From positions 310,001-374,000 of the forward strand of contig LATX02000208.1 in assembly GCA_001466705.2 (NCBI GenBank): DNA of 64,000 bases, read 5' to 3'. Source of the stretch: Moniliophthora roreri. Lineage: Eukaryota; Basidiomycota; Agaricomycetes; Agaricales; Marasmiaceae. Made by a program: the position numbers and the translations under genes. The notes below the pieces were generated by a model. The model was given only the letters and a program-made list of their open reading frames with translations, did not search any database and was not told the DNA's origin. Position 1 is the stretch's first letter. Each line of letters opens with the position of its first letter. Below, one piece after another: positions 34,319 to 46,112 of this stretch.

Positions 34319-37300
34319 GGCAACGCATTCTCGAATATGGTAATATTTGATATCAATGTGCTTTGTTCGTTTTTCAGTAACTTGATTTTTACTGATGAAA
34401 ATAGCACCTTGATTATCACTAAGCAATGGTAGTTTTGCTATAGGATATTCGATTTCAGAGAATAGATTAATTATCCATTTGATCTGTCTAGCACAGTCAG
34501 ATAAAGCCATATATTTGGCTTCAGTGCTGGATAATGCTATGGATTTCTGTTTTTGTGAAACCCAGAAGACTGGAGCACAAGCAAAGTTAATGAGATAACC
34601 TGTCTGTGAGACTCTAGTATCTTCATCTGTAGCCCAGTCAGAATCGGCATATGCTATGAAACCTTGTTCTCCTTGCTTATCTTTGTAAGTAAGAGAATAC
34701 TTGTGGGTTCCAATTAGGTATCGAATGATGTATTTCGCTTTGTTGAGATGCTCCTGAGTAGGATTTGTCCCATATTGTGAAAGTTTGATGACCAGAAAAG
34801 TAATATCTGGTCGGGTACCTAAGCATAGATATAGGAGTGATCCGATCACTGATTGGAATTGGGATCTAATAGTAGAGTTCGCTTCTCCTTTATTAGTTGC
34901 AGGTTTGTAACCGGCAGGTAATGGAGTACGAGTGGGATTGGCATTTTCCATACCAAAGCATTTAATGATTTTCTCGAGATAGTCACTTTGATCAAGTGAT
35001 AAAGTACGTCGTTTTCGATCTTGAGTAATCCGCATTCGTAGGAATTCTCTAGGTTCGCCTAAATCTCTACATTCCCATATTTTCATGAATTCTTTCTTCT
35101 TTGAATGAAGAAGGCTAGAATTTGAACCCATGAAAATCGCATCATCTACATATACAATGGCAATGATTATATCATTTCCACGTATAAAGTAGTATACACC
35201 AGCGTCTGATATACAGCGCTTAAATCCTAACTTAGCCATAGATTTAGTGCATTGGTACCACCATGATAGAGAGGCTTGTTTTAAACCATATAGTGCACGG
35301 CGTAATAATCAAACTTTATTAGAACCTTTGATGAATCCTTGTGGTTGTTCCATGTAAATCTCCTTGTCAAGTTCACTATAGAGAAAGGCTGTTTTGACGT
35401 CTAGCGCTTGGATATCCCAATCTTCAAGAGTGGCTAGTGCAAGTAGTACGCGAACAGTTTCAAAGCATACTACAGGAGAGAACAATTTGTCATAATCTAT
35501 TCCTTTGACTTGTGAGAAACCTTTTGCTACAAGTTGTGCTTTGTAACGGCCATCTGTTTTGACGTCAAAAACCCATCTGGATTTTATCGCTTTTTGACCT
35601 TGAGGTAAATCTACAAGTTTGTAAACATTGCGTTCTTGTAGTGATTTGAGTTCGTCATGACATGCAGCCATCCATTTCTTCTGTTCATCTTTTGACAGAG
35701 TTAGAATGTCTTTGTATTGCCATTGACGTACGTTGTCAATTGACAATGCTGATGCCATAATATAATCAAGGTAACAAACTCCCCCTTCCTGAGAAAGAAT
35801 TTGTACATAATTGACCATTTCATCATCAGTCTGAGGTGGAGTTCGATCAATTTCTATATCATTATGATCTTGTTCCATTTCATCCTCATTTGACTGTTGT
35901 ATTTGATGTTCAGCAGGTGGAATTTCCTGTTCATGGTCACGACTACTACCTTGTATGAATTCTTGATCAGGATTATCACCTTGATCATCAGAACCAGGTA
36001 AGTTGTTATATGTACGTAGACGTAATCTTTCTCGGATAGGCATACGACCCATTGCATCTCCATACCGCTGTGGTACACGAGTCTGTCTTTTAGGACGACT
36101 TTGTTGATGTTGACTTGGATCAAACATCTGTACCCTTCGTCGCATTCTCCTGTTAATATTATTTATTTCAGGATCTATTGGATTTTGCGGCAGTGCAGTA
36201 TTTTTAGGTCGTGATTGATCCCCACCGTCATTCTGGTTATGATGATGATCCACAGGATCATTACCTCCATTGGGATTGTTAGGTTGAGGAAAATTAGGAT
36301 GATCGTCATCATCATCATTTTCTCCCCCTTGATCGTGATTTTGATGACCGTCATCATCATTATCCGATTGTGGTCGATTAATACCAGTAAAAGGAATAGA
36401 TAAGATTCCATTGGTTGATTGTAAGGTTCGATCAACTGAATTAGACGAGTATGGAAAATCTTCTTCATTGAAGTCTGCTTGAGCAGCCGTAAATATCGTC
36501 TTATCCTGTCGCATAAACCGATATCCTTTAGTATTTGGAGCATAATCTAGAAATGTCATACGTTCCATTTTCTTTGAAAGTTTGTTCTTGCGTTGTTCTT
36601 TATGAATAAAGACATATGCTGAACATCCTGGTGTTCGGAAATAAGAAACATTAGGTACTTTCTTACTATAGATTTCGGTTGGAGTTTTCCATTCTAAGCA
36701 TTTATTTGGAGTGCGATTGTATACATGTACAGCATTGTTCATTATAAATTCCCACCAAGATTGTGGTAAGGAAGCATGATTGCAGAATTTTTCTGCTTTT
36801 TCTGCAAGAGTACGAATTGAACATTCGACTCTTCCTTGCTGTTGGTGTATATGAGGAGCTGAGTTTCACATTTGAATTCCATTATCTTTGAGATATGTTT
36901 GGAACTTATTTCCAAAGAATTCTCCACCATGATCAGTTTGAACACTTTTAATGATTTTACCAGTTTGCTTTTCAGTTAGAGCACGAAAGTGTTTAAAGCT
37001 GGTAAGTGTTTCAAATTGATTTTTAGTTCGTTGATGATAAATCCATCCTACTGAGGAATGGTCATCAATTAGAACTAATGTATAACGATTTTGGTGGTAA
37101 GAATTAATAGGAAACTCCTTGATATCCATATGAATGAGTTCTAGGATATTATCTTTACGCTTTTGAGAACTATAGTAAGGTTTAGATGCTGTTCCTCCCT
37201 CAGCACAACCCTTACACAAAGACTTTTTAGATCCTTGTTTCTCAATGGAAAATCCTTTGCAATGCTTCATGCAGTTTGTCAATACACGGTAGGGTATATG

Positions 37301-40300
37301 ACCAAATCTGTTATGAGCAATTACAGGATCAGTTGATTTAATCTTGAAAGCAAGAATGGTAACTGCTTCGTTCTGTTTAACAGAGGAAGCATGTAGGTAT
37401 GTGTACCCATCTCTTTCTGGTTTCGCAAATAGCGACATAAAGAGTTTACCATTAGCTTTCGTAATTATAGAGGTTTCTGGGAACGAATATTTAATATCGT
37501 AACCATTTACGATATATTTATTCCCAGCTAGAAGTCTATGATTTGCTTTAGGCCAATAGAACACCGGATAAAGTTTGACCGTATGGGTTTCTCCAAGTGA
37601 ATTGGTATGACGAATGATTACTGTTCCTTGATGAGTTATGACATCTGATCCAGTGACTCCAATGATCTGCTTGGGTCCTGTAGGAATTTCATTTAACTCA
37701 AGGAAATCGGACTTAAAAGGCGTTATGTGATTGGTTGCAGCAGTATCAAGAGCCCATTCATTTGTTTGTGGTTCTAAAGATACAACATTTTTATCACTAA
37801 TTTTAGTCATCATACATTGTACAATGTTACTATTTACAGAGTTAGAAAGAAATTGTTCATCGAGCGCTGATAGTGGCTCGGAATCAATGTTCGTTTCTAG
37901 TAATTCATTAGTGATGCTGCTCTTAGGATCAATTTGATCATACCAATCGTAGTAGTCCGCTTCGTTATGAACGTAATCATTATAATTCTCGTCCCAATCT
38001 TCTTTATCAAAGTCTCCCATATTCAGGTTCTTCCCTCCATTTTTCCCTTGAGAATCTTTATCATCAAGAGGAACAACATCCGCAATGTTGATATCAACAC
38101 GAGCTTGGATGTTTGAAGAACCTTGAATAAATTCGGGAACTTCCGGTTGAGGATTATTGACCGTTATGGAAGAAATGTTGATTCCCAGATCCGGCATTAC
38201 TGGTTTGGGAGGTGGTGATGGTGCCTCTATGTCAATATTGGGTACTTCAAGTATGTCTCCTTTCAGACGATAAGGAGTTTGAGGTCGAACAGGTTTGGGT
38301 TGGAAAAGTTTCCTATCCCCATAATGTTCAAGTACCATATTGCGGGCTTCCTGCTTGGTGATTTTCCTAAAAGTGTTTTCCCCAACATTAAACTCGTAAG
38401 GAGGTGGAGTCGGTTCTTTGCCAAATTGGAACATTTTGTCTCCAATTTTTACTTGTGGCAAAAGATTAGACTGGATAGTGGGGAAGCATTTGGAAATATT
38501 ACCAAAGAAGTTTTTGGTAGTTTGCCGGTTCTTTTCTAATTCTTTTTGAATTGCCATTGATTCTTCCTTTGATTTGATCCAAATATCATCAGCCATGGTT
38601 GCTGATCGATATGGTTTTTTGCCCATCCGTTTGTCAATGACGTCAGGGTGTTTAGCTTGGCATGCCGGTGAGTCACATCGGTGCTCGGCAGCTAATCCCT
38701 TGTCTTGGAACATTTGGGCGATCTTCTTTCGCTGTTCCTGAAGTTCCTTTTCGGACTTCTTGACAATAGGGCGTTCTTTTTTGGGTTTCGGAGGAAGAGT
38801 TGCATTCCAAGGATTTTTGGGATTGAGGGAATCCCAAACTTTGTTGTTCTTTTCCTTGTTCAACCATGTTTCGGCATAATCTTTCTCCTTCTTCCAAGGG
38901 TCTTTAAGGAGAATCGGATCGTCTGCCGAAGAAAGAGCTTCCGTAAATGGCTTTTTAATAGATTTGTTGTTAAAGCCGCGTGGATTACGTTTTGGAGGGA
39001 AGCCTTCCTGAACAGAGTTAAACATGATTGGGATGCAAGTAGCAGCGACTGGCCAATTATCAAGATGATGTGGATAATTGCATGTGACACAGAAGACTGT
39101 TTTAAAGTCTTGGTTTAGTTTGGGGGTTGGTGCTCTGGATGGATTTGGTGTATTCCAGTCGATATAGTCAACAGGATGATCACCAAATTTGAATCGTTCA
39201 CCTGCTTCGATCCCAGGGTTAGTTGGGTTTTCATGAACGTATTTTCCAGGAGCGATTTGATTGAATTTGTACTCCCCCTTACTAAGGTATGTGATATGCT
39301 TTGGTAGTCCACTGGTACAGCGTTGGCAATCTGCTTCACAAACTGCTGAAGGATGACGACGGAATTCCATTTTGGCATAATTCCGCATATAGAGATTATG
39401 CTCTTCCGTCACAACACAGTTTAGGATCTCGACGAGTGGTTCGATTGGATCACGGAGTCGGAACAGAGTATTTCTGATCCGAGTAAAGAAGATCCAGTAC
39501 CTGTCACCAGTGTCATCATGATCGGCCATTTGCCAGAGTCCCATGCCACAAAATTCTGTATGGCGTTCATCTCGCCAAGTACATTTATGACAGGCTTCTG
39601 AGCAAAAAGAGATTGGAGTGGAATGAGGGGCGAAGGAAGTCGATTGGGGGTATTTTGCATATACGTCCAATGCATCCAAGAAGTCAACAATGGCGGGTTG
39701 CTTCTTGTAATCATGTCCGAGTAGTTGAGCTCTTCCTCGAATATAATCCTTTTTGGTTTCTATTAAGTCAAGTATAATTTTTGCAAAACGATGTGATGCA
39801 AAAAGTGTTGAATCAATAGATGGATTTTCGTTGAGAAGCTTGATATGGAATTTAACATTCTCGGGCATTGGAATCATTGTTGGATCATATTGAGCCTTCG
39901 GAATTCGGGCCTGAATTTTGGCTTCCATGTGTCGCGACCATCTCCTCATGGCACGACCATGGTCCGATTTGTGAGGTTGTTTGTTCTCGAATGTATTGAT
40001 AGGATTTCGAGGAACAGTGGACTCCGAGGTTTCGGTTGGAATAACATCTCGTACCTGGTTAGGGTACTTGTGCCTAATTAGATGTTTTCCGGATGGAAGG
40101 TCACCGAAAATGTGCTCGAATGATTCTGATGGAAAAATATCTCCAATATTGACTTCATCCTTAGTAGGAGGAGTCTTAGGAGGAATTTTATCCACCTTAA
40201 GGACAGTGAAAGTTTTGCTAAGCTGAAAATCTCCTCGGAGAAAAGCGTATGCCGTCTCGTCGATGGGAAGGCGTACTAAAGCTGCCTTTTGGAGAATTTT

Positions 40301-41551
40301 CTGCCTAGCGAAGGAATGGGAATGCATATTGTAGCATTGCTTGCAGACATACCAAGTTTTGCGATTTCGTCCAGTTGTAAAGATACCATAGACGGCTTTA
40401 TCTGAACTGGTGCAAAAATGGTTGACGCATTTAGTAGGAATTTTGCCTTCTTCGGAAGGTTTTTCCTCTCTAGGAGGTTGTGGTTCTTCCTTTTGAGGCA
40501 AATCTGTGATCTCAGCCATCATGACTGAGATTGCTCCATTAGGCTTTTTCCCTTTTCCTTTCTTGTTCGACTTCTTCTTGTTATTCTTCTTCCCATCAGA
40601 TTTTTGTTGATTTTGTTGGGGTTGCGCAGGCTGTTTGCCTTTGTTTCCTTTATTCCCAGAGTTCTGGTTTTGATTATTGGGTTTACCAGAATTTGGATTA
40701 GGATTGCGTGGACGGAACTTCTTCTGTCCATTCCAGTTGGGACTTTGTCCGGTGTATCGTTGAACACCAGAAATCCGAGTGGCGTAAGCGGCAACCCCAT
40801 CCATGTGTCGCCTATTATATTCTTGTTTGATGAAGGGGAGGATATTGTCGAAGGTAAGATCCTTCCCTTTGTTGGAGACAAACATCTGGGTCTTAACTCC
40901 TTCATATGACTTGGGAAGAGAGTTAAGAAGGAACATTGCCTGGAAATTGGAGGGAACGGGGAAATCGTTCTCAGACAATTTCGCAACACATTGTCTGATG
41001 AGATTGGCACTATGATCGGGATTTTGACCTTCGGCAGTGCGTGCCATAACGAGGCCTTGGAAAAAGGTAAATATTTCCGGAAGGCTTGGTACGTCATATT
41101 CAGCTTTCAAAGCGTCCCATGTTTCTTTAGCAGTATCTTTAATAATCCACTGCAAAGTAGGACTTAATTTAAGCTGGAAAAGGCCAAGTGCTTGGGCGTT
41201 GGAGGTTTTCCATTCTTTGACAACTTCCATGTCAGGAGCGACGGCAGTATCTCCAGTGCCACATCAGTGTCCGTAACATAACCATTCGGCATAAGCCGCT
41301 TTAGCCAAATTGAGATATGCTAAGACTTTGCGCTTCCATTCTCTGAAGTCGTCACCATTAAAGACTGGAACCACTGATAGTCCCGATGTATTGCCAACAG
41401 AAGAATCAAAAACTTGAACTGGTTCAAGTAATTCCAAAGGATGGTAACTATAAACCGGAATGCCGACACCATTATCCGAGTTACGAATTCGGACAGTTGT
41501 TGGATCGACAAGAGAGACTTGGGGGGTCCGAGATTGATTGGAGTTAGACAT
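34319..41551 (-). pseudogene. copia gag-pol polyprotein with three in-frame stops
   Basis: A single frame from ATG at 41551. Gag (FNGDDFREWKRKVLAYL) is stopped by TGA at 41264-41266 and the same frame reopens. A Lys/Asn/Gln-rich basic stretch lies at about 40541-40740. Cys/His clusters fall near 40427 (CVNHFC ... VCKQC), 39590, 39325, 39085 and 38675. Then come the protease DTAAT near 37747, HHCC about 37205-37315 and integrase Asp residues near 37126 and 36934. A TGA at 36866-36868 precedes the integrase Glu region. RT is split by TGA 35309-35311, with YVDD at 35141-35152. RNase H follows up to the N at 34318. Between the basic region and protease lie some 900 codons with no standard copia domain, making the whole frame about 2,400 codons, far above the usual 1,300-1,600. 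Confidence 0.88.
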
Positions 41552-41871
41552 TGTTATCGATAAAAGGCTATAGGAAAGGAGGGCGTAAGTGCTGGTATGA
41601 CTTTTAGGTGTATGGAGCCTTTATCGACAAGAATGCTAATGAATCCTCATACGTTTGGTCAACGGTGTTTCCTTCATGTCATCCGGTCTCATCACCCGGA
41701 CTGACGTAGCTGTAAACGGTATTTACAAAATCTGATTGCAAATGAAAGTCTAAATAAGGTTTGATTTCAAGGATCCTGATCCGCCAGATCCATCAAATCC
41801 TTAAGAAGACGTTTAAGGGACTTATAGGCAATCAGGGGGACTATTTACGAAAATGATACGTAATTATATAA
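41552..41871 (-). other. 5' untranslated leader of the copia element (partial)
   Basis: Non-coding sequence upstream of the gag start, ending at the N at 41872. The primer-binding site and 5' LTR are expected further upstream but are not contiguous here. Confidence 0.6.
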
Positions 41872-41872
41872 N

Positions 41873-41987
41873 AGAAGCTCAGGAACGTACTTTGTAAGTT
41901 CCGTAGTTGATCACATACGCAAGTAATACAATAACTAGTGTTCCTAATGTACCTAGTTTAGTATAGTACAGGTACTGTGCTTCAACA
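41873..41987 (-). repeat. copia LTR, partial (U3 end)
   Basis: The last 115 bp of the LTR in plus-strand reading, ending CTTCAACA, truncated on its left by the N at 41872, and followed by the polypurine tract and RNase H coding of another copy. Confidence 0.85.
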
Positions 41988-42029
41988 CTCCCCCTCACTA
42001 AGTTTGTGATAAACTTTGTAGTGATTGAG

Positions 42030-42848
42030 CTATATGGAGGAATTGGTCTTAAAGAATGTAAGGCCGAGAAATTCTCTGTGGCATTGAAATTTATCCCAAG
42101 GTAGATTCTTCGTCATAAGATCTGCGGGTTGTTGATTTGTGGGGATGAAGAATACTTCTACTTTTTTCTTGGCAACACATTCTCGAATATGGTGATATTT
42201 AATATCAATGTGCTTTGTTTGTTTTTCAGTAACTTGATTTTTACTGATGAAGATAGCACCTTGATTATCACTAAGCAATGGTAGTTTTGCTATGGGATAT
42301 TCGATTTCAGAGAATAGATTTATTATCCATTTGATCTGTCTAGCACAGTCAGATAAAGCCATATATTCGGCTTCAGTACTGGATAATGCTACGGATTTCT
42401 GTTTTTGTGAAACCCAGAAGACTGGAGCACAAGCGAAGTTAATGAGATAACCTGTTTGTGAGACTCTAGTGTCTTCATCTGTAGCCCAGTCAGAATCGGC
42501 ATATGCTATGAAACCTTGTTCTCCTTGCTTATCTTTGTAAGTAAGAGAATATTTGCGGGTTCCAATTAGGTATCGAATGATATATTTCGCTTTGTTGAGA
42601 TGCTCCTGAGTAGGATTTGTCCCATATTGCGAAAGTTTGATGACCGGAAAAGTGATGTCTGGTCGGGTACCTAAGCATAGATATAGAAGTGATCCGATCA
42701 CTGATTGGAATTGGGATCTAATTGTAGAGTTCGCTTCTCCTTTATTAGCTGTAGGTTTGTAACTGGCAGGTAATGGAGTATGAGTAGGATTGGCATTTTC
42801 CATACCAAAGCGTTTAATGATTTTCTCGAGATAGTCACTTTGATCAAG
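42030..42848 (-). pseudogene. copia RT end and RNase H fragment (second copy)
   Basis: Open frame encoding the end of RT and the whole RNase H region (YADSDWA, SSTEAEYMAL, SDNQGAI), ending in a stop at 42030-42032. It is cut at the N at 42849. The coding sequence itself is uninterrupted, unlike the first minus-strand copy, but it is only the C-terminal third. Confidence 0.8.
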
Positions 42849-42849
42849 N

Positions 42850-43193
42850 TTATTGCTGAATGAGCTAACCCATGTTCCAATTAAGGAAATAAGGCCAACA
42901 GTTGGTTCTGCCTGTAATCCGGGTAATTCCGAATACAGGGGAATGAATTTTGTATATACGTTAGGAGCCTCTTTACTGGGCTTAAAGTCTACTAATTAAG
43001 AAAGAAAAACTTGACCATCCCTCCAAGCAAATCAAAGACCATCTAGAACCTGTGATTGTGGTCTAATGCCAGTTAAGGCGTCGACTACACAGGTACCTCT
43101 TGCAAGATCTCGGGTTACGAGCGCTTGACAAGAGTAATGGTCCCATTCAACATTGACCAATGAGAATGAGTGTCCATTAACACAGTTGTCGAT
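42850..43193 (-). other. copia 5' leader next to the primer-binding site
   Basis: Non-coding sequence lying between the PBS and the N at 42849. By position it is the 5' leader of a minus-strand element whose gag lies to the left, possibly the element at 33777-41871. Confidence 0.6.
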
Positions 43194-43208
43194 GCGGGGC
43201 CCATAACC
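43194..43208 (-). promoter_or_regulatory. primer-binding site, complementary to the anticodon arm of initiator tRNA-Met
   Basis: In element orientation the LTR ends CAACA and is followed at once by GGTTATGGGCCCCGC. The plus strand therefore reads GCGGGGCCCATAACC, which is the anticodon arm (CAU loop) of a eukaryotic initiator tRNA-Met, not its 3' end. Drosophila copia and yeast Ty5 use such a cleaved half-tRNA as primer. Confidence 0.8.
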
Positions 43209-43725
43209 TGTTGAGACAGAACGGAGACGTAAAGCGCAGTGGAGTGTGCTCAACTCACATTTGTACGAGAGCTTGTTTAGAACCTTGAGGGTTGTAGAGG
43301 TGCGATGTGCAGAGTAGTCAATGTAAATTGAACTGAGGAATGTAGCTACATACATGCTTGCTTTTATACTACTCTAAAGGATAAGTTCCGTAGATAAACG
43401 GAGAAACCTAGTAAGCTATGGATGTAAGCTACTGAATACTTGTGAGACGAAGTATCCAAGAATAATGTGTCTTGGAGAGACACAATACAATCCTCTGACA
43501 GCGGAAGGAACTATACATGAATTCTACATGTGTTCTACTGTATTGTGCATGAGGCTACAATACTCCTACTGGACGAGGGAGCACTCCTATGACTGTAGTG
43601 CAAGCTCCGGAGAAGCTCAGGAACATACTTTGTAAGTTCTGTAGTTGATCACAGACGCAAGTAATACAATAACTAGTGTTCCTAATGTACCTAGTTTAGT
43701 ATAGTACAGGTACTGTGCTTCAACA
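43209..43725 (-). repeat. copia LTR, complete, 517 bp
   Basis: Starts TGTTGAGACAGA and ends GTGCTTCAACA in plus-strand reading. On its left is a primer-binding site and on its right a polypurine tract, so it serves as the 5' LTR of one element and the 3' LTR of the next. Confidence 0.9.
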
Positions 43726-43767
43726 CTCCCCCTCACTAAGTTTGTGATAAACTTTGTAGTGATTGAG

Positions 43768-44237
43768 CTATATGGAGGAATTGGTCTTAAAGAATGTAAG
43801 GCCGAGAAATTCTCTGTGGCATTGAAATTTGTCCCAAGGTAGATTCTTTGTCATAAGATCTGCAGGTTGTTGATTTGTGGGGATGAAGAATACTTCTACT
43901 TTTTTCTTGGCAACACATTCTCGAATATGGTGATATTTAATATCAATGTGCTTTGTTCATTTTTCAGTAACTTGATTTTTACTGATGAAGATAGCACCTT
44001 GATTATCACTAAGCAATGGTAGTTTTGCTATGGGATATTCGATTTCAGAGAATAGATTAATTATCCATTTGATCTGTCTAGCACAGTCAGATAAAGCCAT
44101 GTATTCGGCTTCAGTACTGGATAATGCTATGGATTTCTGTTTTTGTGAAACCCAGAAGACTGGAGCACAAGCAAAGTTAATGAGATAACCTGTTTGTGAG
44201 ACTCTAGTGTCTTCATCTGTAGCCCAGTCAGAGTCAG
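43768..44237 (-). pseudogene. copia RNase H fragment (third copy), with a stop
   Basis: C-terminal polyprotein coding from the TAG at 43768-43770 back to the N at 44238. A TGA at 43957-43959 stands where the other copies have CGA (Arg) or CAA (Gln), in the TEKxTKH segment, so the frame is broken. Only the RNase H end is present. Confidence 0.8.
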
Positions 44238-44238
44238 N

Positions 44239-44595
44239 CTACTCTAAAGGATAAGTTCCGTAGATAAACGGAGAAACCTAGTAAGCTATGGATGTAAGCT
44301 ACTGAATACTTGTGAGACGAAGTATCCAAGAATAATGTGTCTTGGAGAGACACAATACAATCCTCTGACAGCGGAAGGAACTATACATGAATTCTACATG
44401 TGTTCTACTGTATTGTGCATGAGGCTACAATACTCCTACTGGACGAGGGAGCACTCCTATGACTGTAGTGCAAGCTCCGGAGAAGCTCAGGAACGTACTT
44501 TGTAAGTTCCATAGTTGATCACATACGCAAGTAATACAATAACTAGTGTTCCTAATGTACCTAGTTTAGTATAGTACAGGTACTGTGCTTCAACA
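44239..44595 (-). repeat. copia LTR, partial
   Basis: Matches the last 357 bp of the LTR (plus-strand reading), ending CTTCAACA at 44595, truncated on its left by the N at 44238. To the right is unique host sequence without a polypurine tract, so this is the outer 5' LTR of the cluster or a solo LTR. Confidence 0.85.
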
Positions 44596-44994
44596 GTCCC
44601 ATTGTCTTATCCAAAGACCTCAATGTCTGCTCGTTCTGCGAATTTCGAAACTGTGTTTGGGGTGGTTCTCAGTTTAAAGATCACGACGTTAGTTTCGGGC
44701 TGGACGTGCTGCGAGACTTGGCATTGTCGTTGGTGTCGTGATAAAAATGATTTGATCGGCTCAGATTTAGCTGCATCAAAATCCTTGTTCACCACACTTG
44801 TGGCAGCTCACGACGTCAGAAAACACCATGTATGTATCGAATTTGCCGGTAATCAACCTTGGATCGTCAGTAACTCGCATGAAGCAATAAAATTATGAAG
44901 CAAATTGTCAAGATCTCAGCAACAGTACGGGCCGGGGATACCGGCATAAACCTTCAACGTTCAACGTCTGAGACAACCTCCCCTTTCACAACGA

Positions 44995-46112
44995 CCACGA
45001 TGAGCCCCCCCAACTTCCCGCCCATACAAAGCGAAATCTATCAGCAACCAGAATCTAGATTCTCTCCTAGAGTTACCTTTGTTCCTCTCTCGATACCAAT
45101 ACTATTCGCGACACCGCCGGACTTCACCACTCTTCTCCTGATGGCCCATACGATTACTTTCCTGAACCACCTACGCCCAATAAATCAGTGAAAATCTTAT
45201 ACCGTCACCGTCATACCCACCCATAAAGAATGAAAGTCAGTGCCAAGTTGCTGGAATTAAGGAACTAACTTTTCATGTACAACTCAGGCACACATATCCA
45301 GATTCGACAGCCTCCAAGAACAGGTCACATTGCTCATAGAAAGAGTCGAAGAAGCTTGAGCTTACGTAGCACAATCTTGAGCAGACTCAGGAGAGACTCG
45401 GCAGGCTTGAAGAAGAATATGACATGCGTCGTCAAGCAACGCTGGTGTACGAGATACCTGCAAAAATGGCAGACAGTGCGTATTACCCCAGCTGTATAGG
45501 AACCTATCTTGACGATGCACTCTTTTCTCTTAGAAGCCGATGTACATCTAGCTACTGTCATCAGTGATGGATCTCAAGGCCAGTGGTGCACCGCACTTCC
45601 TCTGCCACTCCTCCACACTAATCATCAATTTGTATGTTGCAAACACACTATGTCTACCCTCTGAAATACCGCCCCTCGTTCCCCCTTCTCTTCTTCCGGG
45701 ACAGATTGCCCTTGTTAACAACGCAGGGTTTCTGGAGAGATACCTTGGTCGAACACCAAGCGTATCATTTCTGCTCAGTCATCGCGAAGGCTGCGAAGAC
45801 ATCTCCTACATTCTCAAGAAACACTCCGCACTCGGCGATCCAATCATGGATGCTGCCATAACACTACGTGTACAGTCTATGCTGAATGTTTCGGGGAGGC
45901 ATATGTACGCCCACTGTAGACCCGAAAGTGGGGAGGTTGCCGCATACATCTCGGACATCCGATCAACATTTAGCACCGATGCTTCTGTCATGCAAGCAGC
46001 AACTCTTGCGCTGGAGACATGGAGATATTTGACTTTGAGCCGTTTGCTGACTTTTATTGATATAGATTTCATGCCCTGTACTTGTATGAACTCGTTTCAC
46101 TGTAATGAGTAA
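44995..46112 (+). pseudogene. decayed gene with a coiled-coil segment, unrecognised
   Basis: A Pro/Ser-rich segment (SPPNFPPIQSEIYQQPES, near 45005) is followed by a helical heptad-like segment (SRFDSLQEQVTLLIERVEEA, near 45295). Then come a TGA and a one-base shift, and LEQTQERLGRLEEEYDMRR resumes near 45380. A further 182-codon frame (45564-46112) has no known motif. The pattern suggests a former gene with an N-terminal low-complexity part and a coiled coil. I do not recognise the family, and introns could explain some of the breaks. Confidence 0.35.

Larger units (their letters stand above)
33777..41871 (-). mobile_element. near full-length Ty1/copia retrotransposon
   Basis: Minus-strand element with 3' LTR (33777-34292), polypurine tract, a very long gag-pol frame (34319-41551) and part of the 5' leader (41552-41871), where an N ends it. 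The 5' LTR is not directly attached; the LTR at 43209-43725, with its leader 42850-43208, is the likely candidate if the intervening fragment is misplaced. The element is disabled by three in-frame TGA codons and a gap at N 34318 that removes about 50 C-terminal codons. Confidence 0.9.

Noticed and set aside
33772..44603. Flanking words AATGGGA and TCCCATT outside the copia cluster as a target-site duplication
   Set aside because: They are inverted, not direct, and do not abut the LTR ends identically, so they are not a valid 5-bp duplication.
44607..44795. Minus-strand frame resembling a piece of threonine aldolase (QPETNVVIFKL)
   Set aside because: The resemblance is only about ten residues, upstream sequence does not continue the family, and the frame is short.
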